From the NCBI RefSeq assembly GCF_011382965.1, contig NZ_CP049934.1, forward strand, positions 558,001 to 622,000: a DNA stretch of 64,000 bases. The letters run 5' to 3'. The translations under genes were made by a program, and so were the position numbers. The notes below the pieces were generated by a model. It ran no database searches. It saw only the letters and a program-made list of their open reading frames with translations, and was not told the origin of the DNA. This document shows positions 1 to 12,441 of this stretch, one piece after another (within the stretch, counting starts at the first letter, position 1; every line of letters starts with the position of its first letter). This stretch comes from Leucobacter insecticola (lineage in GTDB: Bacteria; Actinomycetota; Actinomycetes; Actinomycetales; Microbacteriaceae).

Positions 1-2
1 CG

Positions 3-947
3 ATTCCGACGCCTCAGCGTCCGTCCGGGCCGGTTGGCAGGTCGACGTTCTTCAAGATTCTCCGGAACCCGTACTACATCGGCCTCGTCCCGTATAAGGG
101 CGCGAACCATCCGGGCTCTCACGAGCCATTGATCGATCTGGCGACATGGCAGCGGGTGCAGTCGATCCTCGACACTGCGAAGAAGGCGAGAGCGCGCAAG
201 CGCGTCCACGACCACTACCTGAAAGGGTCGCTGTTCTGCGGGGCGTGCGGATCACGGTTGCAACTCGACCTCCCAACAAACAAGCAGGGCATCCAGTACG
301 CCTACTTCTCATGCAGCGGCCGTCGCACCCGCAAGACCCGATGCACGCGGCGTGCAATCCCCGTTGCGGTCGCCGAGAAGCTCGTCGCGGACTGCTACGC
401 CCGCATCAGCATCAACGAGGCCCAGTACGTCGGATTATCCAAGAAGGTCGAGGCGGCATTCGACGAGAGATTCGCGGCACGTTCCGACGAGTTGGCCGAA
501 CTCGCGGCGAACCGTCGACGCTTGGAAGACGAGTCCGACAAGCTCCTCGCCGCCCACTTCGCCGACGCCATCGACCTCACCACGCTGAAACGCCACCAGG
601 ACCGCATCCGCGCAGGCCTGGCCGACATCGAGCGCCGCATCGCCCGCGAGCACGATCAGGACCAAGGCCCGAGACGTCATCTCAACAAGGCGCTACGCCT
701 GCTGATCAACTGCCAGCACCTCTACAAGAGCACCGACGGCCACGGGAAACGCCTGGCCAACCAGACCTTCACGAACGGCATCGACATCAACGAAGACGAA
801 GAAGCAACCCTCCGCCTCGCGGAGCCCTTCGCCGTCACAGCAGGCGAAAACACCCATGTCAGGGGTTCGACTACGTCTGAAATTGTGGATCCTGGGAGAA
901 TCGAACTCCCGACATCCTGCTTGCAAAGCAGGCACTCTACCAACTGA
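3..947 (+). CDS. Large serine recombinase, C-terminal part (5' end outside window)
   Basis: The frame is open from the window edge, so the N-terminal catalytic resolvase domain lies to the left. The visible part starts in the recombinase domain (FFKILRNPYYIGLVPYKG, then a TWQRVQSIL block) and continues into a zinc ribbon (LFCGACGSRLQ, later FSCSGRR and a further Cys). A charged helical, probably coiled-coil, stretch follows. Such enzymes integrate and excise phages, ICEs or SCC-like elements by a Ser-linked mechanism. The last ~20 residues (DPGRIELPTSCLQSRHSTN) are read from the antisense of tRNA-Ala, so the gene end is fused to, or abuts, a tRNA. This looks like the right boundary of an integrated element lying mainly outside the window. 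Confidence 0.85.
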   Translation: MPTPQRPSGPVGRSTFFKILRNPYYIGLVPYKGANHPGSHEPLIDLATWQRVQSILDTAKKARARKRVHDHYLKGSLFCGACGSRLQLDLPTNKQGIQYAYFSCSGRRTRKTRCTRRAIPVAVAEKLVADCYARISINEAQYVGLSKKVEAAFDERFAARSDELAELAANRRRLEDESDKLLAAHFADAIDLTTLKRHQDRIRAGLADIERRIAREHDQDQGPRRHLNKALRLLINCQHLYKSTDGHGKRLANQTFTNGIDINEDEEATLRLAEPFAVTAGENTHVRGSTTSEIVDPGRIELPTSCLQSRHSTN

Positions 948-958
948 GTTAAGGACCC
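886..958 (-). tRNA. tRNA-Ala (anticodon TGC)
   Basis: Read on the minus strand the 73-nt sequence folds as a cloverleaf. The acceptor arm has the G3-U70 pair that identifies tRNA-Ala. The anticodon stem CCTGC/GCAGG encloses loop TTTGCAA, giving anticodon TGC, and the T-loop is TTCGATT. The 3' CCA is not encoded (genomic sequence is ACAA). Its 3' half overlaps the end of the recombinase gene on the other strand. Confidence 0.95.
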
Positions 959-1536
959 GTACCGAATCACACTATCGTGTCACACGGATTGGTGTTAGCT
1001 CTACATTCGTGACCGCGTAACAATCTCGGCTGCCGACCCAACGAAACTACTGTACCCACGTGGGTTCCCGGGCGCAAATCGGTATCAGCGTGCGGTGTGT
1101 CATGCGACCACGCCACACCAATTTTCCGAGCAAACTCACGCGGAACCGTGGGCGAATCCTTGTAGGCCGAGGATCAAGTGCAACACGCAAACAAGGCAGC
1201 AGCTGAGCGGATAGCACATGCTGAAAACACTAAGCAGCGGACACGTCCGCCAGATCCTGCGCCCTGCCACCGAGCTCAGCACAGCCCTTATGCTTCGCTA
1301 CAGGCGCGCGGGGCCCCGCACCACCCCCACGGTGGTGATCCCGGGCGGACCGGGGCCCGCCTCGATCCTGCCGTATCGCGGGCTCCTCCTACGGCAGCTA
1401 CCTCGCCTCCGCATTTGGGCACGACGCCCGGATCGAGTCGCCGGCATGCTCCTCGAATCTGCACTCCAATCCACCGCCGATCTTGCATCAGAACGAGACT
1501 GAATTGGCCTGGGTTTAGTTCCGTCCGGTTTGTCCG

Positions 1537-2448
1537 TCACCTGCTCAGCGCCGGAAGCCCTGTAATGCCAGCGTAGTACGTTTCTTCGACCTCGAGAGGG
1601 GTGCGCATATCCAGCTCGCCATGGAGGCGCTCATGGTTCCACCACCACACCCACTTCAAAGTCGCGAGCTCGACCTGCTCGACACTCTTCCAAGGACGTT
1701 GCTGACGGATTAGCTCGGTCTTGTAGAGGTTGTTCACCGCTTCTGCCATCGCATTGTCAAAACTGTCTCCAACAGTTCCAGTTGAGGGGAGCGCACCCAG
1801 TTCCACAATGCGATCGGTGTAGACCATCGCGGTGTAATTCGATCCGTGATCAGCGTGATGAATTACTCCGTTCAGGTCGCCCCCGAGTTGCCAGGCAGCC
1901 ATATCAAGCGCCTGCATCGGGAGTACCTCTGATCTGAGTGTCGAAGCGACGTTCCAGCCCACAATCCTGCGTGAATATACGTCAGTGACGAACGCGGTAT
2001 ACGCGAACCCGGACCATGTCGCGACGTAGGTGACATCACACACGAGTAATCGTTTCGGCGCTGCAGCGGTGAACTCCCGGTTCACCAAATCAGATGGCAA
2101 GACCGCCGACCGGTCCGAGCGCGTGGTGAACACTCGCTTCGATTTGCGCACTCCGCGCACCCCGGCAGCTTTCATGAGACGTTCGGTCTGATCACGGCCA
2201 ACGTCCCACCCCTCACGGTTGAGGAGCGCGTGCATCTTGCGACGCCCATACACGCTGTAATGCTTCTCGTGGAGGCGCTGGATCTCAGGAACGAGGAGTT
2301 CATCGCGAAGCTGCCGCCCAGAGGGCGGGCGGTGCTTCGCAGCCCGATACCCGCGAGACGTAAGGAAACCACGAACTACCGCACGGAGTGTTCGGCAGAG
2401 GAACTCGACCCCGAAACGATCACGATACATATCGATGAATCTGATCAT
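1537..2448 (-). CDS. IS3-family transposase OrfB (DDE integrase domain)
   Basis: A 303-residue catalytic transposase subunit. It has an HTH_21-like N-terminal part (KHYSVYGRRKMHALLNREG), then an rve integrase core. The DDE acidic residues appear to be the Asp of CDVTYVATWSG, the Asp of IHHADHGSNYTA, and the Glu of DNAMAEAVNNLYKTE. The C-terminal WWNHERLHGELDMRTPLE block is typical of the family. Its ATG overlaps the orfA stop as ATGA, so translation may be coupled, or joined to OrfA by the -1 frameshifting known in IS3 elements. Confidence 0.93.
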   Translation of the reverse strand: MIRFIDMYRDRFGVEFLCRTLRAVVRGFLTSRGYRAAKHRPPSGRQLRDELLVPEIQRLHEKHYSVYGRRKMHALLNREGWDVGRDQTERLMKAAGVRGVRKSKRVFTTRSDRSAVLPSDLVNREFTAAAPKRLLVCDVTYVATWSGFAYTAFVTDVYSRRIVGWNVASTLRSEVLPMQALDMAAWQLGGDLNGVIHHADHGSNYTAMVYTDRIVELGALPSTGTVGDSFDNAMAEAVNNLYKTELIRQQRPWKSVEQVELATLKWVWWWNHERLHGELDMRTPLEVEETYYAGITGLPALSR

Positions 2449-2759
2449 TTCGTTCGTGGGTGGTCGAGTTCCTTGGCGAAAAATATACTCGCAGCCCGCA
2501 AAACCTCGTTCGCTTTCTTCAACTCAGCGACCTCGCGGCGCAGACGCCGGTTCTCCTCAGTGATGTCGGTCGTCACGCCATGTTTATGGCCGGTATCAAT
2601 CAGGAATTGACGGTGCCAAATACGGAGCGTGTCTGGTGAGACACCCAGCAAGCCTCCGACGTGGTTACTCGCTGCGTTGAGACTTGCATGCTCGGGGAGC
2701 GCTTCGGTGAGCATGCGGAGTGCGCGTTCACGGAATTCTAGATCGTATTTTCTTGCCAT
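2445..2759 (-). CDS. IS3-family transposase OrfA (HTH protein)
   Basis: A 104-residue DNA-binding subunit. It carries an HTH_Tnp_1 domain (FRERALRMLTEA to GVSPDTLRIWHRQF) and then a leucine-zipper-like helix (ITEENRRLRREVAELKKANEVL) that in this family oligomerises and recognises the terminal repeats. It begins close inside the right inverted repeat and overlaps orfB by 4 nt. Length is normal. Confidence 0.92.
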   Translation of the reverse strand: MARKYDLEFRERALRMLTEALPEHASLNAASNHVGGLLGVSPDTLRIWHRQFLIDTGHKHGVTTDITEENRRLRREVAELKKANEVLRAASIFFAKELDHPRTK

Positions 2760-3096
2760 GGTGTTCCCATCCTTGTATAAAGATCGGAACTAAACCCAGG
2801 CCAATTCAGACCGCATCCGTGCGCTTTTCTGGGAGGGCTCCGGCACCGCCTATCCCACCGCCACGATCTCACCTGGAAACGGTTCGAGATCTACGCGGCC
2901 CGCTTCCCCGCGTTCTCGGGCAAGCCCTACGATCTTCCCGCGGAGGTGGCGCAGTTTGGGATGCCTGCTCGACGCACGTTCTCGGGCCACGCCGACATCA
3001 GGATCGGCGGTAGCGCAAACCCAAGGAGACCCGTAGAGAGGTACAGGAGCATCTCTATTGGGGCTGGGAGACTCGAACCGCCCTCTGGTTGCTTCG

Positions 3097-3738
3097 TTAG
3101 TTCAGCCCACCACTTCGCTGACCGCTTTGCGCGCTCTTCCCGCTGCGCATCGGTGGGGGACAGCCTCCGGCGAAGCGCTGGGAAGAGCGCGCTGCAAGGG
3201 CGTGAAGCGCAGGGTCGCTGCGCTCCTGAGTCTCGGGCCGATAGTGCCTCCAGAGACCTCGCCCAATGAGATAGCTCAGCAGGGCGGACAATGCCCAGAC
3301 CGGTGGAGCCACAATCCACAGTGCGATCGGCATCGATTGTGGGCCTCTCGTGAGCGTCAGGCCATCATCTGCGAACCGGTACCCGTCTAAGAGAGGGAGC
3401 ACGGGGGCAAGGCCCAAGAGCATCGCGCAGATGCCGAGGGTGATTACGAAGTACCAGAACGTGAACGGCGTGTTCTTGTCATGGGAGAACTTCGGCAGGT
3501 ATCCGTCACCAATCAGAACGACGTGCGGGATCCAACTCAGGAGCGCGACAGCGGCGGCACCAAGGAGGAACACCACGAGCATCTGCTGTCCGTCGTAAAG
3601 TGCTCGTCCGGTGCCGATCGCCCAGAGGTAATACAGCATTGGCGCGGCAAACATCAGCGAGACGGTTCCAAAGACCCACGGTGCCGCCCAGTCGCGTCTC
3701 GGAGGCTTCTTCCTCCTCCGCGTTTGGCCCCAGTTCAT
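3097..3738 (-). CDS. Multi-pass membrane protein of unknown function
   Basis: A 213-residue protein (228 if a GTG at 3783 is the start; the ATG at 3738 gives MNWGQTRRRKK). A basic cytoplasmic N-terminus is followed by about four hydrophobic segments: WVFGTVSLMFAAPMLYYLWA, MLVVFLLGAAAVALLSWI, FWYFVITLGICAMLLGLAPV and IALWIVAPPVWALSALLSYL. The C-terminal ~50 residues are polar, Ser/Arg-rich and low in complexity. I do not recognise the family. It sits downstream of tRNA-Ile on the same strand, after a terminator hairpin, so it is probably transcribed separately. Confidence 0.6.
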   Translation of the reverse strand: MNWGQTRRRKKPPRRDWAAPWVFGTVSLMFAAPMLYYLWAIGTGRALYDGQQMLVVFLLGAAAVALLSWIPHVVLIGDGYLPKFSHDKNTPFTFWYFVITLGICAMLLGLAPVLPLLDGYRFADDGLTLTRGPQSMPIALWIVAPPVWALSALLSYLIGRGLWRHYRPETQERSDPALHALAARSSQRFAGGCPPPMRSGKSAQSGQRSGGLN

Positions 3739-3825
3739 GCGATCTGTCCCATCGAACAATTCTCTCAGACGCCGCAAACCCACTCCCGGTGCTCAGGCGA
3801 GACGTTCGAGCGACTGCCGGATACA

Positions 3826-3855
3826 ACAAAGGGCGGCCGATTGCTCGACCGCCCT
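3826..3855 (-). terminator. Probable terminator downstream of tRNA-Ile
   Basis: On the minus strand a stem AGGGCGG/CCGCCCT (3849-3855 with 3830-3836) has a 12-nt loop and is followed by TTTGTTG. It lies just after the 3' end of tRNA-Ile and before the membrane-protein gene. Confidence 0.6.
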
Positions 3856-3864
3856 CGCGTTATT

Positions 3865-3941
3865 TGGTGGGGCTACCAGGACTTGAACCTGGGACCTCTT
3901 CATTATCAGTGAAGCGCTCTAACCACCTGAGCTATAGCCCC
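3865..3941 (-). tRNA. tRNA-Ile (anticodon GAT)
   Basis: On the minus strand this is a 74-nt cloverleaf plus an encoded CCA (3865-3867). The acceptor is GGGGCTA/TAGCCCC, the anticodon stem CTTCA/TGAAG holds loop CTGATAA (anticodon GAT), and the T-arm CCAGG encloses TTCAAGT. It lies just downstream of the DUF3566 gene, the usual position beside gyrA in Microbacteriaceae. Confidence 0.96.
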
Positions 3942-4015
3942 GCAACACAAGGATTGACTCTACCGGAAACGAGTGAAAAACCGCAATTCGACACCCGGAT
4001 CCGGTGAGAGCCGTC

Positions 4016-4423
4016 CTAGTTGCTGGTGAAGCCGAGCTGGAATCCGCCCAGCACACGCACGAGCAGGTTGTACACGAGAGCAGCGATAGCGCCGAGCACC
4101 GTGCCAACGATCAGGTTCAGGATCGCGACCACTACTGAGAAGCCGAGCACCTGCGGAAAACCGATGATCTTCATCAGGCTGTTCTCTTCGCCGACAATAT
4201 CCATGAATACGGTGTCAACCGAGCCGAAGACGCCCGTCTGCATCAGCACCGTGTAGATCAGGATCGTCGACACAATCCCCACAACGGCGAGACAGATGGA
4301 CACCAGGAAGGAAAACTTCACGGCAGACCAGAAGTCGATGTACACGAGCTTCAGGCGCACCTGCTTTGAAGGGGCCTTCTTGCGGGTTTTCTTTGCCAGC
4401 TTGTCGGCGACAGTATTACTCAT
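4016..4423 (-). CDS. DUF3566 membrane protein
   Basis: A 135-residue protein with a Lys-rich cytoplasmic N-terminus, two membrane segments (FSFLVSICLAVVGIVSTILIY and VLGFSVVVAILNLIVGTVLGAIAALVYNL) and the short motif LVRVLGGFQL at the end. This is the DUF3566 arrangement found directly after gyrA in most actinobacteria. The family is membrane-associated with a poorly defined role, possibly at the division/growth site. Its ATG overlaps the gyrA stop once the gyrA frameshift is corrected, so it belongs to the gyrB-gyrA operon. Confidence 0.9.
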   Translation of the reverse strand: MSNTVADKLAKKTRKKAPSKQVRLKLVYIDFWSAVKFSFLVSICLAVVGIVSTILIYTVLMQTGVFGSVDTVFMDIVGEENSLMKIIGFPQVLGFSVVVAILNLIVGTVLGAIAALVYNLLVRVLGGFQLGFTSN

Positions 4424-9017
<4,594 letters not shown>

Positions 9018-9060
9018 TCAGAGCGCATTTTCACCCCGGATACTTCCGCACACCAGCTTA

Positions 9061-9726
9061 TCAAGATTCCGGTGTTGGAGGTGGCACTGCGCCCCAATCC
9101 GGGTAATCATTTAGGAGGGATCGTTCCCTTGCTAAGGCATTCAGACAACAGCGCACAGTGTGCGGCCAATTTTCGGAGCAATTCGCCGCGAAAAGGGGAA
9201 ATTGAAAGCCTACAGCTTGATTTTTGGACGTCCTATCCGTAGGTGTCTCGGGGTCCTCTCCCCGCACAGTACGCGGCCCATGTCGCCAACTCGGGGCTCC
9301 CGGAGCTATAAATCGAAGATCTCGTATTTCTGCATCTGGGTATTCCCTGAGTAAACGTGTAAGCATTTCAGCTCTGAGACGCCTCAGCTCAGTAGCCCAG
9401 GTCGTTGAATCACACTGAATTTGAAGCACGCCATGACTGATTCCTGCGACCGTTGTATGCTCCGCCGTCGCGGCGCCTGCGAACTCAGGCCACTCCTCGA
9501 TGATACGTGCCTGGTCAAGCTCAACGCTCCACCCCATATCGCTGGCAACACTGCTCAGAAGATCTCCAAGTGGTTTTGGATCACGCCCAAATCCAAACGG
9601 AACTCCTTCTCCGCTTTCGGAAAGAGCGGACTTTGCCCTCTTCCGCACCGGTTTGCCGCGCCACACCGACTTGGCCCGCAAATAGGCATTGCTGACAAAA
9701 TCGGAGGATTCTTTCCCGTGTGTCAT
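9061..9726 (-). CDS. DUF721 / DciA-like protein (C-terminus frameshifted)
   Basis: DUF721 proteins of the recF-gyrB interval resemble DciA, which helps load replicative helicase in bacteria lacking DnaC. Visible are the basic N-terminus, LGDLLSSVASDMGW, IIEEWPEFAG and the core VAGISHGVLQIQCDSTTWATEL. The ATG at 9726 shares one base with the recF stop. A single base appears missing in the C run 9260-9263. Restoring it changes the tail from RTVRGEDPETP to the family ending GRGPRDTYG with a stop at 9233-9235 (164 residues). As written a ~55-residue unrelated tail is read. Confidence 0.85.
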   Translation of the reverse strand: MTHGKESSDFVSNAYLRAKSVWRGKPVRKRAKSALSESGEGVPFGFGRDPKPLGDLLSSVASDMGWSVELDQARIIEEWPEFAGAATAEHTTVAGISHGVLQIQCDSTTWATELRRLRAEMLTRLLREYPDAEIRDLRFIAPGAPSWRHGPRTVRGEDPETPTDRTSKNQAVGFQFPLFAANCSENWPHTVRCCLNALARERSLLNDYPDWGAVPPPTPES

Positions 9727-10910
9727 CAAGGCACCTCCGGAGTAGCATCTACATCCAGAATCGTCCCCGAGTCAATTCGAATCCGATGCCATGGGACATC
9801 GTCGGGAATATCGTCCTCAACGGCCGCGGTCACAATCACCTGCTCAAATTCCCGAACCGCTGACATCAACTGCTGTCTACGCCGAGCGTCTAGTTCAGCA
9901 AACACATCATCGAGAATGATCACAGGATCCCCCGCCGGTGAGTCGTCTCTCAGAATCGTTGCCAACGCCATTTTCAGAGACAGCGCGAAGGACCACGACT
10001 CTCCGTGACTCGCGTATCCCTTCACGGGAAGACTGTTCAACGACAGCAGGAGGTCATCTCGGTGAGGACCCACAAGAGTCACACCTCGCTCGAGCTCTTT
10101 GGGGCGAACAACTTCTAGGGCTTGCCGGAACTGTTCGGCGACTGTTTCACGTGAAACACTCGCCAGCGTTCTAGCATCCTCTGTTTCACGTGAAACATCG
10201 GGATCCGAAATGATCGCAGAAGCAACTGACTCACTCAGAGAAAGACCCGGGCCGTGGTCCTGTTCAACCAGTGCGGCATAACCCGCGCGAAGTGGATCCC
10301 CGAGATCCCGCACAAGTTCGCGGCGTGCCAACATGATCTGGGTTCCATACTCAATAAGCTGATCGTCCCAAATCTCGAGTGCTGCAGGCGTAATCGCCCG
10401 CCCGCCTCTCGCAGATTTGAGGAGCGAAGTACGCTGCTTCACGACCCGCTCATAGTCTGCGAGCGCCCCTGCTGCTATCGGAAGTCTCGCAACAAGCGCG
10501 TCGTCAAGAAAGCGCCGACGCGCAGATGGTTCTCCACGAACGATCGTAAGGTCTTCGGGCATAAATGCAACGGCCGCAAACCAGCGAGTAACTTCACGGG
10601 GGCGAACCACGTTTCGGTTTACCTGGGCTCGGTTGGGCCGATCCCGATTCAATTGCATCTCGAGAATCACTTCTCGTTCGGAAGCCTCGATCTTCATTCG
10701 CATGATTGCTGAGTCAGCGCCGGCTCGAATGAGCGGCGCATCCCCCGTCGTCCGATGCGAACGTAGACTCGCAAAATAAGCGATCGCTTCAACAAGATTA
10801 GTCTTGCCCTGACCGTTGCGTCCAAGCAACAGATTAGGGCCAGGCTCGAGTGTCAATTCGCCCGAGCGATAGTTACGGAAGTCTCCTAGTGACAGATGCG
10901 AAACCCGCAT
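9726..10910 (-). CDS. recF: DNA replication/repair ATPase RecF
   Basis: A 394-residue SMC-like ATPase that loads RecA at ssDNA gaps through RecFOR. Walker A is LLLGRNGQGKTNLVEAI near residue 35, the ABC signature region is VKGYASHGESWSFALSL, and Walker B is VIILDDVFAELDARRR. A strong Shine-Dalgarno (GGGAGG) precedes the ATG. It lies between dnaN and the DUF721 gene as usual. Two ParB parS sites are embedded in its coding sequence, where they encode the VSRETE and VSRETV stretches. Confidence 0.97.
   Translation of the reverse strand: MRVSHLSLGDFRNYRSGELTLEPGPNLLLGRNGQGKTNLVEAIAYFASLRSHRTTGDAPLIRAGADSAIMRMKIEASEREVILEMQLNRDRPNRAQVNRNVVRPREVTRWFAAVAFMPEDLTIVRGEPSARRRFLDDALVARLPIAAGALADYERVVKQRTSLLKSARGGRAITPAALEIWDDQLIEYGTQIMLARRELVRDLGDPLRAGYAALVEQDHGPGLSLSESVASAIISDPDVSRETEDARTLASVSRETVAEQFRQALEVVRPKELERGVTLVGPHRDDLLLSLNSLPVKGYASHGESWSFALSLKMALATILRDDSPAGDPVIILDDVFAELDARRRQQLMSAVREFEQVIVTAAVEDDIPDDVPWHRIRIDSGTILDVDATPEVP
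10143..10158. promoter_or_regulatory. parS site (within recF)
   Basis: The 16-bp palindrome TGTTTCACGTGAAACA matches the universal ParB-binding parS consensus exactly. It lies about 2 kb from the putative oriC. The local ParA/ParB pair would use it to segregate the origin. Confidence 0.95.
10182..10197. promoter_or_regulatory. parS site (within recF), second copy
   Basis: A second exact TGTTTCACGTGAAACA copy, 39 bp from the first and in the same recF reading phase, so both encode VSRET. Confidence 0.95.
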
Positions 10911-10919
10911 CGTGCCTCC

Positions 10920-12062
10920 CTATCGCAGCAGCAGATTAGGCTGCAGCAAGTAACGGAAGCTTTCCTCGTCTGCCTCGTCTTTGCTTCGCTGGCTCGTAAT
11001 GAGGACGGGACCGGGCTTACCCGGGTTATCGGTACGAGTAAAGGCAATGCGCGCAAATTCGGAATGGGTCGAACGAAGCCCATCAAGCAAGAACTGTGGT
11101 TTCAGCGACACGATCATCTCTTCACCGACCAAGTGGGCATCCACAGTTTCCACAGCCTGAGCAGCTTCGGTGCCCGCGGCTTCAAGGGTAACCATTCCCT
11201 CAGCAAACGAAAAACGAAGCGCTGCTTCCCGCTCAAGCACAAGACCAACACGCCCTACCGCTTCGACGAGTTCAGCCGTATTCATCACAGCGTAGTTATC
11301 TACTTCAGTCGGGAAGAGACGCCCAACCGGCGGGTAATTCCCCTTAATCAGGAGAGAGGTGACCGTCTTGGCTCCCCCGGTGAAAGCGATCAGCTCACGC
11401 TCACCGTCTTTCACGATTGCAACCTGTACCCGGCCATCATTCGCAAACGTCTTGCCGACCTCAGTCACGATTTTTGAAGGAACCAGGGCACTGAGCTGCT
11501 CTTGTCCGCCTTGATTCTCCCAATCGATGCCGCGGGTTGCCACACGGTATCGATCCGTAGCGGTCAGTGTAAGCGAGTTCTCAGTGACTTCAAACTGAAC
11601 GCCGGTGATCACCGGCGTAACATCGTCCTTTGATGCTGCCAGCGAGACCTGAGCAATCGCGTCCGCGAACACATCGGCTGGCACAGAACCCGAAACGGTG
11701 TCGACCTGGGGAACTTGTGGGTACTCCTCAACGGGCATGGCCGGCAGGCTGAAGGTGGCCGAACCACATCGCACTTCCACACGAGCGTCAAGAAGCGAAA
11801 CCTCGACATCAGAATGTGGCAAGCGCTGAGCAATTTCGCTCAACAGTCGGCCAGAGACCAGCGCACGCCCTGCCTCGCTGACCTCAGCGGTGATCGAGGT
11901 GCGCGCTGACACTTCGTAGTCAAAAGACGAAATCGTGAGCTGGTCACCCGCTGCTTCAATGAGCGCGCCGCTCAACAGTGGTTGCGTAGGCCGCTGAGGA
12001 AGTAGCTTCACCGCAAATGAAACCGACTCGCTAAACACGTCACGATTGACGGTGAATCGCAT
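10920..12062 (-). CDS. dnaN: DNA polymerase III sliding clamp (beta subunit)
   Basis: A 380-residue ring clamp that tethers DNA polymerase to its template. It begins with MRFTVNRDVFSESVSFAVKLLP and shows the three clamp-fold domains, including TPVITGVQFEV, TDRYRVATRGIDW and LIKGNYPPVGRLFP. The C-terminal tail FRYLLQPNLLLR is close to the usual PxR clamp ending. It follows the origin and precedes recF by 9 bp. Length is normal. Confidence 0.97.
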   Translation of the reverse strand: MRFTVNRDVFSESVSFAVKLLPQRPTQPLLSGALIEAAGDQLTISSFDYEVSARTSITAEVSEAGRALVSGRLLSEIAQRLPHSDVEVSLLDARVEVRCGSATFSLPAMPVEEYPQVPQVDTVSGSVPADVFADAIAQVSLAASKDDVTPVITGVQFEVTENSLTLTATDRYRVATRGIDWENQGGQEQLSALVPSKIVTEVGKTFANDGRVQVAIVKDGERELIAFTGGAKTVTSLLIKGNYPPVGRLFPTEVDNYAVMNTAELVEAVGRVGLVLEREAALRFSFAEGMVTLEAAGTEAAQAVETVDAHLVGEEMIVSLKPQFLLDGLRSTHSEFARIAFTRTDNPGKPGPVLITSQRSKDEADEESFRYLLQPNLLLR

Positions 12063-12441
12063 TTGGCTTCCTTTCTGAGTGAGTTCGCACTGAGGGTGCG
12101 TGACAATCTTTGCATACTCCCACGGGGTGGAGCATCCGTGTCATTCTTTTCGGGCACAGAAGACCACTTCCCCACAGCGTGATCGAGTGCCCATTAAAGA
12201 GAAGAGAACTGTTAACAGTGTTAACAGTTGTGGAAACTGTGGATAACTCGCTACTTCCCAGCAATCTGTAGAGAACTACATCTTTGTGAGTTGTTGGGGC
12301 GTGGTGGATGACTCACAATCCCCGGAATGATGCAGATCAGTGTGGGTCGAGCTGATTCCACAGCGGGTGACTATTCGTCCACAGATTTCAACGACTTGTC
12401 CCCAGTTATCCACAGACGGGGTGTGATGTGTGGATGATGGG
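12063..12441. other. oriC: Putative chromosomal replication origin (oriC), dnaA-dnaN spacer
   Basis: This 379-bp non-coding spacer lies between dnaA and dnaN, the classical actinobacterial oriC position. It holds perfect DnaA boxes TTATCCACA at 12406-12414 and, inverted (TGTGGATAA), at 12238-12246. Imperfect boxes include TCGTCCACA (12375-12383), TTGTCCCCA (12396-12404) and TGTGGATGA (12429-12437). A 23-bp palindrome rich in TTAACA lies at 12207-12229 beside the first box and may be part of the unwinding element. The flanking genes, box cluster and three nearby parS sites support the call. Confidence 0.88.

Larger units (their letters stand above)
1500..2808 (-). mobile_element. IS3-family insertion sequence, 1,309 bp, complete
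   Basis: Perfect 24-bp terminal inverted repeats lie at 1500-1523 and 2785-2808 (each end reads TGAATTGGCCTGGG inward). A 3-bp direct repeat GAC flanks it at 1497-1499 and 2809-2811, the duplication length usual for IS3. Inside are two overlapping transposase frames on the minus strand, an HTH OrfA and a DDE OrfB. Ends, duplication and both frames look intact, so the copy may be recent and potentially active. Confidence 0.95.
1218..2998 (+). pseudogene. Alpha/beta-hydrolase (proline iminopeptidase-like) pseudogene split by an IS element
   Basis: Fragments of one hydrolase remain on both sides of the IS. Left of it are RYRRAGPRTTPTVV, the oxyanion motif IPGGPGPASILPYRG, then in another frame the nucleophile elbow GSSYGSYLASAFG, then back in the first frame RPDRVAGMLLESALQS and ADLASERD. 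Right of it are RIRALFWEG and, in a third frame, YAARFPAFSGKPYDLPAEV. The section between the GGPG block and the nucleophile elbow is much too short, so there are internal deletions as well as frameshifts. Removing the IS and one GAC copy joins ...SERD to RIRALFWEG in frame, which shows where the IS inserted. Assignment rests on motif memory, not a search. Confidence 0.75.

Noticed and set aside
1178-1576. 132-residue ORF overlapping the hydrolase pseudogene and IS left end
   Set aside because: Pro/Arg-rich, crosses the IS boundary, no motif.
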